Of a stretch of 36,450 nt of DNA, positions 1 through 11,583 are shown piece by piece. Source of the stretch: Amanita rubescens (taxonomy: Eukaryota > Basidiomycota > Agaricomycetes > Agaricales > Amanitaceae); the NCBI GenBank assembly GCA_015039365.1, contig WION01000532.1:1-36450 (forward strand). The letters run 5' to 3'. A model generated the notes under the pieces. That model did no database searches. It saw only the letters and a program-made list of their open reading frames with translations, and was not told the origin of the DNA. The position numbers and the translations under genes are program-made. The first letter of the stretch is position 1. Each line of letters opens with the position of its first letter.

Positions 1-161
1 AGGGTGGCGGTCACATACACGGCTAAATCTCGAATTCAGCTTTCATTTCGCTTTTTGTTTAAAAAGAAAAAGCTCTTGAATGTTCAATACAAAAACCTCG
101 GATCGCCATTCCTGTTGTCGTTTGATGGCACGCATGACATACTTGGTAAAAAATGCTATTA

Positions 162-1361
162 TCAAACCTCAGGTAAACCAGTATACTGTCGACGCAATTC
201 CACCGTGCGAATGGTGCCTTCGGTTCCTATCTGCGTGAACCGATCATTGGGCAATGGGAAAGTAGAAGGATCATCAGGATTCTACAACATTCGTATCAGC
301 ATCCAAAATCAAATACACATCGACCTAAGAAGGTCACGCTCACGTAAAGTCTATGAGAAAGTAATATCTCTTGTCCATTCCACCATGCCGACGCTTGAGT
401 GGCGCGTTGAGATTTGTGCCTCTTATAGACCCAGAATACCAATGCCACGCTGAGGCCCGCGCCGATGATGCCACCTGTAACCGCTCCAATGCTGGACTTA
501 GAAGACAATTTTTTTGGTGTCGGGGTAGAGGTCCGCGCAGAAGACGACGTTGATATTGATGTCGATGTCGCAGAAGGAGGAGCTGTTGAGTCAGGTCCAC
601 CTGGAAACTCTGTTAACTACAGTGCCTTTGACTCTGGTTCGACGCACTGGCACTAGCCGCCGCAGTGACATTAAAATTATCATCCTATGTCCATAGGTAG
701 ATTTCAGGTTAAAAGAGAGCTAACTTGCGATTCATACGTACCAAAATATCAAGGTAAGCCCAATGTGGTACGTTGATCTCATTCGGTATAGTTTCGGGAT
801 ACCTAAAATGTTTGCTGCTTGATACCATCACGGCAATGGTTGAACTTACTTTTTCAAGAATGTTTGGCTGCAATTTTGCGTGAAATCTGACCAGCTGTTA
901 GACCGAGTAAATCATAGGCTTCTCGGAGGCCACAACGACATACGATACGCAACCTCCATCCTGACAATAACCACACGCACATAATACCGAGTAGGTGACC
1001 GTATTGCACGTGCAGTTGCTGGTACTGTTCGAAGGGCCACCATATGCTATACCGGCTGATATGGGGCCGGGGTAGACCGCTGGAAAATTACCACTAGTCA
1101 ACAAACAGCCCAATAGATACAACTGTCAGACAAGTCCGTACCTGGTGGGCACGGACGAGTTAAAGCCCAGGCCACGTAACAAGGGCCCTGACCTATCGAG
1201 TTAGTTGTCTACAATCGGGGAGTTCTTAGCTAGTAGGGGACAAGTAAGACGAGAAGTGCACCCACCCAATTGAAATTACTGTCCGTACGGATTGCTGATA
1301 CATTCTAAGCAAGGACGGCTGGTGTCACTGCAAAAGCAAGCGAGCAGATGTAAAGGATCAT
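162..1361 (-). pseudogene. Copy A: eight-Cys transmembrane family pseudogene (early stop)
   Basis: Leftmost member of the tandem family. All eight exons can be traced on the minus strand: signal peptide starting MILYI, GQGPC motif, CTC plus CACGYC cysteine block, a YPETIP...VPHWAYLD segment, Ser/Thr stalk, a membrane helix near SIGAVTGGIIGAG, and a tail with NPDDPSTFP ending in YTGLPEV. The lesion is a TAG at 1305-1307, the 19th codon, where sister copies have CAG at the end of the signal peptide. The first conserved ectodomain cysteine (CTD motif) reads Arg, and a conserved Trp (GxW) reads Cys. Everything downstream can be spliced in phase, so the inactivation looks recent. A sequencing error at the stop codon is the main alternative, but the two lost conserved residues argue for relaxed selection. 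Confidence 0.8.
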
Positions 1362-2957
1362 AGCTTTACAGAACAGAGTCAAAGGAGGGATGTAATAAAG
1401 AAGGATACAATGAGCGTGAGCCTATCCTTTTATTCAAAAGAGCTTCCATGTATGTGACAAGGGAGCAATAGCCCAGTATTGGTTTCAGCAACGGGAAGGC
1501 AAAAATCTCGCAAGGAGTTGCGATTCGTTTCGATGTTTTCTAGGGCGATGGTGGGAGCTCGATTCTCGACTTGAAATAAGCTATGATGTTATTATTCATT
1601 GACGACTCTAACTCACATCCCGTATTTTCGCTCTTCCCTTCTCAAGAATCTCTGCCTCGAACAGGTCGATACAAAAGCAAGCCTGTGCATTCTTGCTCGC
1701 TTTATTGTTCGGCTGAATGATACGTTCGACCTCCTTGCTTGCATTGCTATCTTCTTCAACCAAGGATTACACCGTATCGAGGTTCTGCGATACGCTTCAT
1801 GATAAATGGGTTCGAGGATAGTGCCGAGAATAAGGTTGCCAGTATGCGGGTATAGCCAACCCGCCGCGGGTAACGGGTGTGGGTACCTCTTGGGTATGGA
1901 TACGGGTCCACATGTGTGTCGCCCGTACTTGGGTTAGGCTGCAAAGGGGCTGTTTCGCGGAGTTGTTTGTATCTAGCCATACCGTCGACTCGGAGCGATT
2001 GGAAGAAAGAGGTTGGATTGTAACGTACGGATGGTTTCGGAATCCCAGGCTACTACGTCAAGACTCGGAAAACTAGATTTTCATGCGCGAATCTCGCGAA
2101 AAGATCCAATAAAAATACCCTGCGTTTGTCGACACACTGTAATCAGGTGGGAGATAGCGCCTCCGTCATTTTTCCACTCATGCGCTGTATAGCTTGAGCA
2201 GGCCACATACCCCATCCTTAGCTTTGTAGGACGCCATGTAGTCGACACATTGGTAGCGCATCTGAGTTCTTGCGCGAGGCAGAGACCAATCACAGCGTGC
2301 GAACTGTTGTGCAACAAATGCGCGGAGTTCTGATTCAATCTGTGGCGTACTATTGCCAGTGAGTCTGCCTCAGCTGATCGACACATGTTCAGCTCTACTT
2401 CTTGAATGCGAAGGGTGGGTTAGGATAAGAACAACATTCTATGGATTCCCCTAATCGTCACAGACTCTTGCCCGGCCCGAAAGCGAATGGGGTCTCTAGA
2501 ACAATCGCGGCGCCCAGAGTTCAGCTGACTCTCACCAGTGTCAATTCGTCGTGGGCGAGTCTTATCTTTCATGTCTTCCCCGCAGTTTGCTCTCACACAC
2601 GTGCAGCGGTGATGATAGGAATCTGTCTCTATATCCCCGCGGAGTGACCGCTGGCTCTATGATCAGATTCGTACATTTACAATGTCTTTCTGTGAAATCA
2701 ATATCCATTCTGGCGCTACTCTGATAACTCTGATAATTCTGAACAATGATATCGCTCTGGATGACTTTGGACCGCTGGATGGTCCCACTGGACGTTTTGC
2801 CTCATGCTTGATATGAAAAGCACTGGAAGCTTCTATCCTTCTTAGCTCCGTGCTGTAAAGTCCACCGCCCGTGTATCCCCACGGCCAAACACGCGTCCCT
2901 CCTTATATATGTTGCCTCTTTGGCCTACGCAGTTCATCCCCGCAGCTTGTCTTTATC
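1362..2957. other. Gene-poor stretch between copy A and the BTB gene
   Basis: No protein with recognisable domains or convincing splice pattern is seen here. The stretch contains a GGGT-rich patch (about 1846-1936) and probably the promoter of the plus-strand BTB gene at its right end. An in-frame upstream ATG of that gene lies at 2871. Confidence 0.5.
1846..1936. repeat. Degenerate GGGT(A) low-complexity patch
   Basis: About seven GGGTA/GGGTG/GGGTT units occur within 90 bp, irregularly spaced and interleaved with the complementary ACCC/CCCG forms. It resembles the GGGTA-type low-complexity tracts scattered through some basidiomycete genomes. It has no strict period. Confidence 0.45.
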
Positions 2958-3931
2958 ATGATCATTCCCAGCCGGCCCTCGTCTCCCTCTCCTTCCTTGG
3001 ATGTTCCTCAATTGCGTCGGCATTCACGATATTACCTGCCCAATGGCAATGTCATTTTCCGAGTGAGTCTCTAGCAAGGGATGTTGCTTAGGACTATTGG
3101 TTAACCCCAATGTTGGCGTAAAATCCAATTTACGTCAACATTGGGGTTAACCATTAAATCTCAGGTGTCCATCACTCGTATCGTACAATCGGAGTACGTG
3201 CGAGGCGGTGCCACTTGGGGAGTCCTAAGCAAATGCCCTTTTTGGCGACATCTTGCCATCTGTTTGCTAAACGGTGCCTTGTGTCTTTTGTCTTTGTGGA
3301 ACAGGTTGCCGATGTCTTATTCAGGGTCACGGACGAGCCGTTGCGCTCCAATTCGAAAGCATTCGCCAGGCAGTTCTTACCCAACCATATCCCATTTGGT
3401 ACCTGCGTTGGTACCGATGACGCGCCCATTGTTATCGACGGCGTCGAACCGTACGAGTTCGACCGCTTTCTGGGTGTCATATGTCCACCGTGCGTGACAT
3501 GTCACATCCAATCTTTATCTACGTCTAACGTTCGTCGCAGGTTCCACCGCCACGGGTCTTCTTTCTTCGCTGATTATGGCCTTACGGAATGGCTTATGGT
3601 CCTTGACCTCGCTGACCTCTGGGGATTCTATGCCATATACAACTATGCCCTCCATCACATCATAACCATGAACATGACACATCCTTTAACATATCTTGAT
3701 ATTGCAAGACTCAGTGAATGCTACCCATTGCCTCTGTCCTGGAGGCTAGAGGCCATCAAACACCTTGTTGGGAGGGAGGAGCCTCTCTCTGTTGAGGAGG
3801 CCAAGGATTTAGGTGAAAACCTTACAGTTTGGATATTCACAACCAGAGAGATATTAGGTGAGAAAGGGAGACAAAAAGAGGATCTTATTGAATATGTTAT
3901 CTCTGAAATCTTTGACATGATCATTGACTAG
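2958..3931 (+). CDS. BTB/POZ domain protein
   Basis: Three exons: 2958-3062, 3305-3489 and 3541-3931, giving 226 residues. The BTB fold starts at about residue 24 (HSRYYLPNGNVIFR, then VADVLFRVTDEPL after the first intron). It continues through IVIDGVEPYEFDRFLGV and ends with the helix WLMVLDLADLWGFYAIYNYA; a predicted helical tail follows. This is the small stand-alone BTB type abundant in Agaricomycetes. BTB domains mediate dimerisation and, in some proteins, Cullin-3 binding; no Kelch, BACK or zinc-finger partner is seen. The second intron is 51 nt with a CTAAC branch site. The first is 242 nt, about five times the local norm, and carries a hairpin. An in-frame ATG at 2871 is an alternative start. 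The gene is the only plus-strand gene inside the minus-strand array. Confidence 0.8.
3099..3152. repeat. Near-perfect inverted repeat (hairpin) inside BTB intron 1
   Basis: Two 24-nt arms (3099-3122 and 3129-3152) are reverse complements with one mismatch and are separated by a 6-nt loop. The arms begin with GGTTAACCCC at the outer end. The structure lies wholly within the 242-nt first intron of the BTB gene. It could be a tiny palindromic transposon remnant (two fused terminal repeats) or a structured intron element. No clear target-site duplication is visible. Confidence 0.85.
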
Positions 3932-3961
3932 TTAACTTGCCTACCATCCTTTACCTGTCAT

Positions 3962-4000
3962 ACACATATAACCAACACATATAACCCACACATATAACTC
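3962..4000. repeat. Three 13-nt tandem repeats
   Basis: Three consecutive copies of ACACATATAAC plus two variable bases lie about 30 bp past the BTB stop codon, probably in its 3' untranslated region. Confidence 0.7.
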
Positions 4001-4223
4001 ATCCTACTATATGCAATCACTTGACTCCTCAATTATGTTGTCTACTCTATGCTGTATGTAGTTCTTCAGAAAATGTGATTAATTCATATATACACATGCA
4101 TGATCCTTGGCTCAAGATAACTGAGATGAAATCCAACATCAATTCTAAGATAAATTGCAATAATGACTTCAAAATCATATCATATAACATAAATGGTAAC
4201 TGTCCACATGATAAATGTGCTAT

Positions 4224-5530
4224 TTAAACCTCGGGCACGCCAGTATACTGCCCGGTTTTACTCCAATTCGGGTCTGCATTGTATGTAGTTCCCGTGAGCA
4301 TCTGGTTCATCGGCGTAGGCTGTTCCCTCGCTGGCGGGAAAGTCGAAGGGTCGTCAGGATTCTACAAAGATTGCGTCAGCATTTTAAGTCGAGCGGCGAC
4401 GGCAAAAAGAGATACTCACGTAAGGTTTGGGAAGCGCGGGCTGATACATTGGTTGCGCAGGAGACGTAGACCAGTTCGACGGAGGCGGCGAAGATAGGAC
4501 TTCTCGTCCACCCGTCTGTGCCGACGTATTCGCGATGCGCTGGATGTTGCCGTTGTTGCCCTTCTTATACAATAAGAACGCCAATGCCGCGATGAGCGTC
4601 GCTCCGACGACACCCCCAACGACGCCACCTGCAATCGCGCCAGCATTAGATTTCGACGAGTGAGAAGAACCCGATGTTGATTTCGACGTGGACGCGGAGC
4701 CAGTGGCGGACGCGACGGCCGACGATTCAGGTCCAACTGGATAAGTGGGGATTGGTTAATTACGCTGCTTGCACTTTGATCCTAGTTAGACGCACCAGCG
4801 TTCTCCGCAGCAGAAATGCTAAAGCTACCGTTGGTGGCCTAAGTTCATCGGTCAGTTACTGGTTGGAAGCGGTCGAGATTGTCGTTCATACATACCGATA
4901 CGTTAAGGTAAGCCCAGTTTGGCACGCTGGTGTCGGCCGGTATAGGTTCCCAATACCTAGAGATTTTGATCAGTGGCGCCGTTGTGGAGTGACGATTTGA
5001 CTTACACCGTCAGAAATACTTGGGAGCAGTTTTGCGTATACGCAGTCCAGCTGGGAGCCCGGGTGAGCTCACGATTTCAAGAGGAAGATCCAACGAGCCG
5101 AACGTACCTGAGCCAGCTCCTATCCTGACAAGCAGCGCACCCTGAGAGTAACGAATAAAAGATTGAAGTGCATTGGCAATTGTTGGCTTGTGCGTTCGAC
5201 GGACCAAAGTATACGTCTGAGGCGGGAAGGGGTGGAATGTTGAACCCTGGATAAATCGCAATCGATTTAATTGACGGATCGATGCAGTTATCAAATTAAG
5301 CGCTTGCCTTGAGGATCACATTGACCAGCTAAAAGTTCAGCGACGTTACAAGGACTTTGGCCCTTTGAGTTAAACATCTACGAGCGGTCAGAGGCGAGGC
5401 AGAAGAGGACGACATGTATGAAAGGAGCGCTCACCCAGTTGAAACCGTTGTCTGTACAGTTCGCAGACTGGGCCTGAGCAACGACGGCTGAGGACGCCGC
5501 TAGAACGAGCCAAGAGGCATAAAGTATCAT
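4224..5530 (-). CDS. Copy B: eight-Cys transmembrane family protein
   Basis: Intact, 302 residues, eight exons: 5435-5530, 5308-5377, 5108-5246, 5006-5050, 4896-4956, 4796-4838, 4420-4736, 4224-4361. Signal peptide about 1-21 (MILYASWLVLAASSAVVAQA). The ectodomain has eight cysteines: CTD, GQSPC, GQC, CQC, GCAAC and QNC. A VYWEPIPADTSVPNWAYLNV segment follows. The stalk is Ser/Thr-rich and the membrane helix is about 184-207 (GAIAGGVVGGVVGATLIAAL). The cytoplasmic tail carries NPDDPSTFP at the start of exon 8 and ends YTGVPEV. The second intron uses a GC donor (GCAAGC). The topology suggests a cell-surface sensor or adhesion protein; this is inference, as no catalytic domain is present. It is the cleanest full-length member for defining the family. 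Confidence 0.85.
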
Positions 5531-6046
5531 TGCTACGCAGTGGAGGGAGGGAGATAGTGTAACGAGCGTGGACCTGTCCTCCCGAAGGACCTGTGTGCGT
5601 GCACGTTATGAGGGGGAAGATACCCAAGCCAGCGTTTCATTTGAGTTTGATGGGGAAAACGGCCAGTTCGCACAGCACGGCGCCTGCACCGATTTTGCCC
5701 TAGTCGTCAGGCGCCCATAGACATCAAGGGGTGCCTGCCGTTGGCACCTACGGTCGTACTTCATTTCCCTATCTTACTTCGTCTCACCAGCCTAATGCAG
5801 AAGCATTTGCGCTTTGAATTATGCCTTTCAGTAGTAGATTCAGTAGATTGAGCGGTGATCACCTGATTACTGATCATCAATGATCAAATCGAACACTGAC
5901 CCTGCCGGCGAGTTCGGTGCTCCGGGCGCCATCGGATTCCCGGATTCCAGGATAATAATAAAAATAATGGATTCACGATACTATGTACATACATATGTCA
6001 TGACATCATGATATATTACATGGGGAAAGTAAACGACGGGATGGCA
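5531..6046. other. Spacer between copies B and C
   Basis: No gene is seen. The bases next to 5531 form the promoter and leader of copy B, including a pyrimidine-rich block (minus strand) that also precedes copies E-H. The left part of the spacer probably holds the 3' end of the copy C transcript. Confidence 0.5.
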
Positions 6047-7161
6047 TTAATTGAGTTCAGAAGGCTGCATCGGAAGATAAGTACCGTTCAGAGAATCCTG
6101 TTGAAAGTGGTCAAACAACCATCCTAACACGTGAAATGGAATCGCTTACGCGTCGCTTTTCCGGCTGATACACAGGTTGGGGATAGGTCGTCCCAGTCGA
6201 AGTTACAGGGTCAGACAAGGAAACATAATGGCTTCTTTTGGGTAATCGGTCAATTACGGTCCTTCTGCGCCGCCTATAGAACCAGAATAACAAGAGCCCG
6301 GCAATAGCCAAAGCTGCGATACATGCCACCACCGCACCGACAATTGGCCCGGTTTTGGATGAATGGGAAGGCATAGAACTTGATCCGGTGACTGAGCGAG
6401 AACTCTGTTAAAGACGTATCGCTACCAAAACACTCTTTAACATACCAACTTTGTAAGCAGCGCTGACGTTGAATGTGCCGTATTCCTGCACGTAATGACC
6501 GAATCACCTCTCTGAATGACAAAAAATGATTAACGCGCACCGTTACGTTCAGACTTGCGTATGACGGTATAGTTGTGTTTGAAGGTACGGTCCCCATGAA
6601 ACTAGAGAAAGGGTAGTCCAAAATATCTGTTATGGATAGCTGAACCCACGTTGACACCGTTGGCCTGCTACAATTTTGCGAAAAATCTGACCAACTGAAA
6701 TTCGTCAACGATTGATCTGCGATGATTTATGACGATACACACTTGAGCCACCCTCTATCCTGGCAAGCAGCACATGCGCTAACCAAGGAATAAAATATTG
6801 AGCTGCATTCACAATAACTCGTTTGATTGAGCTCTGGGCCATAGTAGATGACTCCCGCGTCAAGAGGAACTAAGGTGACTCCTGAAACCGAGATGCCATC
6901 GTATTCGATCGCCCGACTTGTGGACCACGAAACTTACCCCCTGGGTTGCAGACGTCTGCTAGCTGTTCAGCAACATAACATGGGCTCTGGCCCTGTGCAT
7001 TGTACATCTGGGCGCGCAAGTTCAGCCGACCGATATCCATGCTCATCACCAGAAACACTTACCCAGTTAAAGTCCCTGTCTGTACAATTGGCAGACTCCA
7101 AAGTCCGAGCACCTACGAGAGACACTACAGAGAGAACAAGCCAGAACGCTTGTGTTACCAT
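6047..7161 (-). CDS. Copy C: eight-Cys transmembrane family protein
   Basis: Intact, 246 residues, eight exons: 7063-7161, 6938-7007, 6743-6881, 6656-6694, 6541-6601, 6446-6485, 6150-6391, 6047-6097. Signal peptide about 1-22 (MVTQAFWLVLSVVSLVGA). All eight cysteines are present (CTD, GQSPC, DVC, CEC, ACAAC, QNC). The usual PHWAYL segment is diverged to IPSYASLNV. Membrane helix about 165-187 followed by five arginines (stop-transfer). This is the shortest membrane-anchored copy. Its tail lacks both the NPDDP element and the terminal YxGxPE motif and ends PSELN. The fourth intron is 54 nt and in frame, so unspliced reading also stays open. An upstream in-frame ATG at 7182 is possible but would bury the signal peptide. 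Role inferred as for copy B, with a different cytoplasmic output. Confidence 0.8.
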
Positions 7162-7733
7162 GGTCAGATGGAGGGCAGACATGGGGCATCACCGATGGTA
7201 AGGTACAATTATATACCATCTACACCCTATCAGCGCCCCGCGCTTCACTTCACGAGTTCACGCGGCACTGCCCCTCTTTGCGGCTATCCAATTTTGGCTC
7301 GGTCCCATATGCAATGACCGCTTTCTCGTGCTTTGACGATGAGGTTCAGTGGGCATCGTGATCTTGACATCGTTAGACAAGTACTAAAGCCCAGGGCCTT
7401 TGTCGGAGTAGTGAATCAGTGGAAGGACGTTGATTGGTCACGGTGTTTGACAGATTCGACTGATTGCCGGTGTTCACGGCATCGCAGGTGCAAAACCTTA
7501 CTCACTGCTTTCAATTTCAATTTGTAACCTTCATTGCAGTTCCATCATCAGTGCTCAGCTTTGAACCGATATGGCCCATATTGAAGTCAACCCTATAAGC
7601 ATGGGCACAAAGGGATCATATAGATAAGCGTCCGTGGCGCTTCTGGATCACACATTCGGACAATAGACAACGAGTAACCCCGAATTGGCATGTCATGACA
7701 CCAAATCGACACGATGCACGTAATAAACGTTCT
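7162..7733. other. Spacer between copy C and relic D
   Basis: No gene is supported. Short open frames on the plus strand overlap the 5' end of copy C and look like shadows. The stretch should contain the copy C promoter. Confidence 0.4.
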
Positions 7734-8653
7734 TTAGCTTATCCCAAATCGGTATATCGGCAACGTTGTTGCAAATCCAGGTGTGAAGCCACGGGCGGGG
7801 CCGGAGCGAAGTTCGAACCTCTTGGCGGATAAGAGGGGTCGTATGAGGTTCTCACGTGCTGACGGTCGAAGTCGCAAAGCTGCCGCCGACAGGTGATATG
7901 GAACACTATTAAACACGCAGGACGAAGCTATGAAACAAGGAGCAGATAATGAAAACATTGCCGTCCCTGTTGAAGTTGACAACATCTCAACAATGCCGCT
8001 CAGAACTGCCACCACGCCTAACCCTGACTTCGGAGTCGGATCATTGCCCTTTGATTCTAGCTAGACTCAGTGGCGCTAGACGCTACATTACCTTCAAATG
8101 TATCTTGGGCCTGTGTTCCTTGGTTGATCAAGCATAGAAACTGATATTGCTGTCACTCATACTGCATGCATTCCGACTCTGGGATAATATTGCGTGTATA
8201 CTGTCCATCTTATAAACCCTATAAGCTTGCGATTTGTGGAGGCAAGTAAATCAAGCATATTGGGTCCAATTTCCATCTTGAAATACACAGGAATCAATGA
8301 TTAAACGATGGAAGTGCACAAGCAAGAATTCGATTCGTCGTCTCTGGAGCTAGGGTAGGACAACTTGGGCGGGATTGATAGGATGCTGTACCCTGGATCG
8401 GTCCCGTTGTACAACCGACGTGGCTGTCAGAATCCGGCCCTGCCTTGTGAATTGCATGGAAGAGCTAAATCTTTGGAGACGACGCAAGCTTGCCCCTTCC
8501 AGCTGAATACCTACAGTGGCTCATGTTAAGATGGCGGGCAAAATAAGAGTGTCCACTGTGTCGAACTTGCTATCTGTACAGTCCGCTTCGTTGATACCCT
8601 GAGCAATGTGATCTAGAACTGCCAAGGGCGAGCCAGGAGATGCAGTGCACCAT
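7734..8653 (-). pseudogene. Copy D: decayed relic of the eight-Cys family
   Basis: Fragments of at least five exons survive in order on the minus strand. Exon 1 retains AQGINEADCTDSKF but only after a frameshift. Exon 2 reads VFSWKGQACVVSKDLALPC, a diverged GQSPC exon. Exon 3 keeps SCLCTSIV followed by a stop, then a shifted CVFQDGNWTQYA. A piece of exon 4 (TVYTQYYPRV) and exon 6 (AQDTFEGNVASSA) follow. Exon 5 (the PHWAYL exon) appears deleted. A remnant of the membrane helix (GLGVVAVLSGIV) lies near the left end. The boundaries are approximate. This is clearly an old dead copy and not a functional short gene. Confidence 0.75.
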
Positions 8654-9193
8654 GATTTCATAAGAGGGAATGCATTGAGTTTGATGCAGTTCGGCAAGCA
8701 CTATGTAATTTCGGTTTTACACCGCTACGAGTTTAGAGCAGGGACCGGGCTAAATATTTCGCTAAACGGCATATGCTAATTATGAACATGCTGAATTCGT
8801 GTATATCATGCTGATGCGATGATGAGCATCGTATTCCCAAAGCAGAACTACTCGTATTCAGGAGATTGCATTGAGTGATAAGTATTGTCTACAAAGTACA
8901 TACTATATACGTGGCTTCTCTAGGCGTCGCGGACCAAGTTACCCTGACGGTAATCTGAGCCCTAAGTCCGAGTCGTAGTAAAAATCTCTCGAGTCAATCT
9001 CTCGCTATTCTGCCACTCTTGGTCAAAGAAAAGCAAATAGAAAGAACTCAATGAGATTCTAAAAATGTAGTACAGGATGTCATTAACGTTCGTAAGTCTT
9101 GTTCTGCGTCGATGAAGTAAGATGGACATTGGATAACCGTAAACTGAACCGTTGTGGTAAAAATGGTGACAGATCCGCATATGGAAATAGCGC
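8654..9193. other. Spacer between relic D and copy E
   Basis: AT-rich spacer with no supportable gene. A minus-strand open frame at about 8962-9264 overlaps the last exon of copy E in another frame and has no recognisable content. Confidence 0.4.
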
Positions 9194-10506
9194 TTAGGAT
9201 GGCTCAGCGAAACCAGGATATTCTTGCCGCAGATCTGGGCGTGAGGCGCTGCTTTGGTACCCAATCCCCATTTTCGGGTAAGTGGCGGGGTTATCAGGGT
9301 CCTATAGCAAACGAGCCCAAGTCAGCATCCGAAGTTGGACCCCAGCAGTCAAAAAAATGCTCACGTAAAGTACCATAGGCTGATCCGGCGAATGCAATGT
9401 CGTAGATATTGTCGGTGGAGGGGGAGATGTCGTGGACGGAGGGAACGGAGGAGGTGACGTCCCATATAGTGGTCCTTCGCTTGTCTCTGACATCCTTGCG
9501 GCCCTGCGTTTGGCGGCCTTGCGCTTCTTATTGAACCAGTACAGAATTCCCCCGACGATGATCGAAGCTCCGATGATGCTTCCGACGACAGCACCTGCGA
9601 TAGTTCCGGGGCTAGCTTTAGAGTGAGAAGAGGATTTTGACGTGGATGTGGATCCTGTGGTCCCGGCCCCAGCAGTGGCAGACCCAGGGGAGATCGATTC
9701 AGGTCCACCTGTATATGTTGATATTTTGTTAATCGTATAAATGTCTAGGTTCTAACAAGCCGTACGCACTAGCATTAGACGCTGCGTCAAGGTTAAAAGA
9801 ATTGTTGGAGGCCTACGTTCATCATTCGAATGATTTTGGAAGGAGACAAGATTGTCATTGACACATACCGACACATTTAGGTAAGCCCAGTGTGGCACAC
9901 TAGTGTAGGATGGTATATTGGCGGGGTACCTATATAATTTATTACATAGCTGTCATACAACGATGATAGAACTCACACTGTCAAGAAAACTTGGGTTGTG
10001 CAATTTTGGATGTATTGTGTCCACCTGAAAAACACGATAATCAATTACCGCAGGTAAGTCGAAAGAAATCGAACACACGGTATCCAGCTCCCATCCTGAC
10101 AGGCAGCACATGCTGAGATTAATGAGTAAAAGACCGAAGTGCAATGGCAATTATTGTTTTGGTCTTCACTGGGACCACCGTAAGACCCGCCAGGACTAAG
10201 AGGATAAAGCGTGAAGCCTAAGTGGGTCACCGTTTGCTCAACCCGCAAACCAATATGGCTATCAGAAAGGCACCGCACCGTTTCGATCACACACGGTCGC
10301 TAAATCCTCGGCAACAAGACAAGGACTCTGGGACTTTGAGTTAAAAACCTTAAGGTTATCGATAGTAAGCTAGGTACGATCGACACAACAACTGCGCTCA
10401 CCCAATTGTAAGTAGGTATATCCGTACAATTTGCATTGGCGCTTTGAGCAACAGCGGCTGGAACTGCCGCGAGAGCAAGAAAGAAGACGTAAAACATTAT
10501 GGCCAT
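9194..10506 (-). CDS. Copy E: eight-Cys transmembrane family protein
   Basis: Intact, 305 residues, eight exons: 10402-10506, 10279-10348, 10079-10217, 9977-10024, 9869-9929, 9770-9812, 9365-9708, 9194-9301. Signal peptide MAIMFYVFFLALAAVPAAVA. Eight cysteines (CTD, SQSPC, TVC, CHC, ACAAC, QNC), then VYPANIPSYTSVPHWAYLNV. Membrane helix about 190-214 followed by NKKRK. The tail is Pro-rich (PPPFPPSTTSPPPPT), a potential SH3 or WW ligand. Exon 8 begins DPDNPATYP and the protein ends YPGFAEPS. The ATG used by sister copies is ATA here; the start is either 6 nt upstream (chosen) or 3 nt downstream (10497). Copy F is its closest relative. Function inferred only. Confidence 0.85.
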
Positions 10507-11583
10507 ATACGAAGCGGAGGGAGGAAGGACCCGACCGCTGGGGGGGCACTGTGGTCGTGGAAGGAGGTCAACACGAGCCGAAAGTTCGCTCACATTTTGA
10601 TGGAACACCTTTTGTTATTGGCGCCCATTTGAAGTAATCCTAAGACCGTATTAGCCACGCTTAGGTACATGAGTCATGACAGCTTAGGCTACTACGAGCA
10701 TGTGCACCCTAGTAGTCCATCTTTGTGAGCATTCTGACCATCGATGATGATGATCCCAGGCCCAATGCAGTGCTCTGATAGAACATGTACCTGACACTGA
10801 CAGAACTCAGAAGTGTATCGTGTAACATGTAACAATGGACGTTAAATTGAACGTTGAACAATATGAAATCCCGAAAGCAGTGACTTGCATTCAAAACGTT
10901 GAACGTAATAATACGATGCATGCATTTGCTGCATTGAATGATTGATCCGACCCTGGTTGTAGGAAGCCGGTCTTGGAATGGCAGAGCTGGGTCCGGTTCC
11001 GCAGCTGAGAGATACATGGCACAATTGGCAGTGAATAATCAGCTTTGAAATCATCTAGACCAACTCAGCAGGCAGCCTATGATAATATGTTGAGGTAGGC
11101 CGAGGATCTAGAACTATACTATGGACGCGCCGAGTCACCGCTTTGTGTAAAGATAGTAGGGAAAAAGTATACAAATATAGCTAGACCAGTCCAATTATAG
11201 CCCTGTATAGCCTTGTTTCTCCACTCCTTCCCTGAAATTTGCGCCCTCGGATCAATTTATCAATACCAGCGCGCCGTGCGGCGCTGTGCTAAGTAAATTC
11301 GAATTCATACTAATGTCGAAATTTACCCGTGTGCCAAAGATCTCTATGTGTGACTCCTAGCATATTACGGTATGTCGCATGCAGGAACTGAAATACTCTG
11401 GAATAATAGTGGCAGATTTCAACATCAACGTTTGACATTCGTATAAAACCTTGTTGCGCGGTCGACGAGCTAGGTACATATACTCGGATAGTAATAGACA
11501 TGAACTCAAAGTAACCTTAAGCTATCGTAGTCCGTTGTAAGATAAATGTTATCGATTCACGTAATGAAATTAATGAATTGAAT
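10507..11583. other. Spacer between copies E and F
   Basis: No gene is recognised. Two overlapping minus-strand open frames (about 10709-11054) share no motif with known families and lack convincing splice partners. The right part should hold the copy F 3' untranslated region and the left part the copy E promoter. Confidence 0.4.

Noticed and set aside
7800..7830. Possible tRNA T-arm (GTTCGAACC) and a D-arm-like stretch near 25560
   Set aside because: No acceptor, anticodon or matching second arm could be folded around either site.
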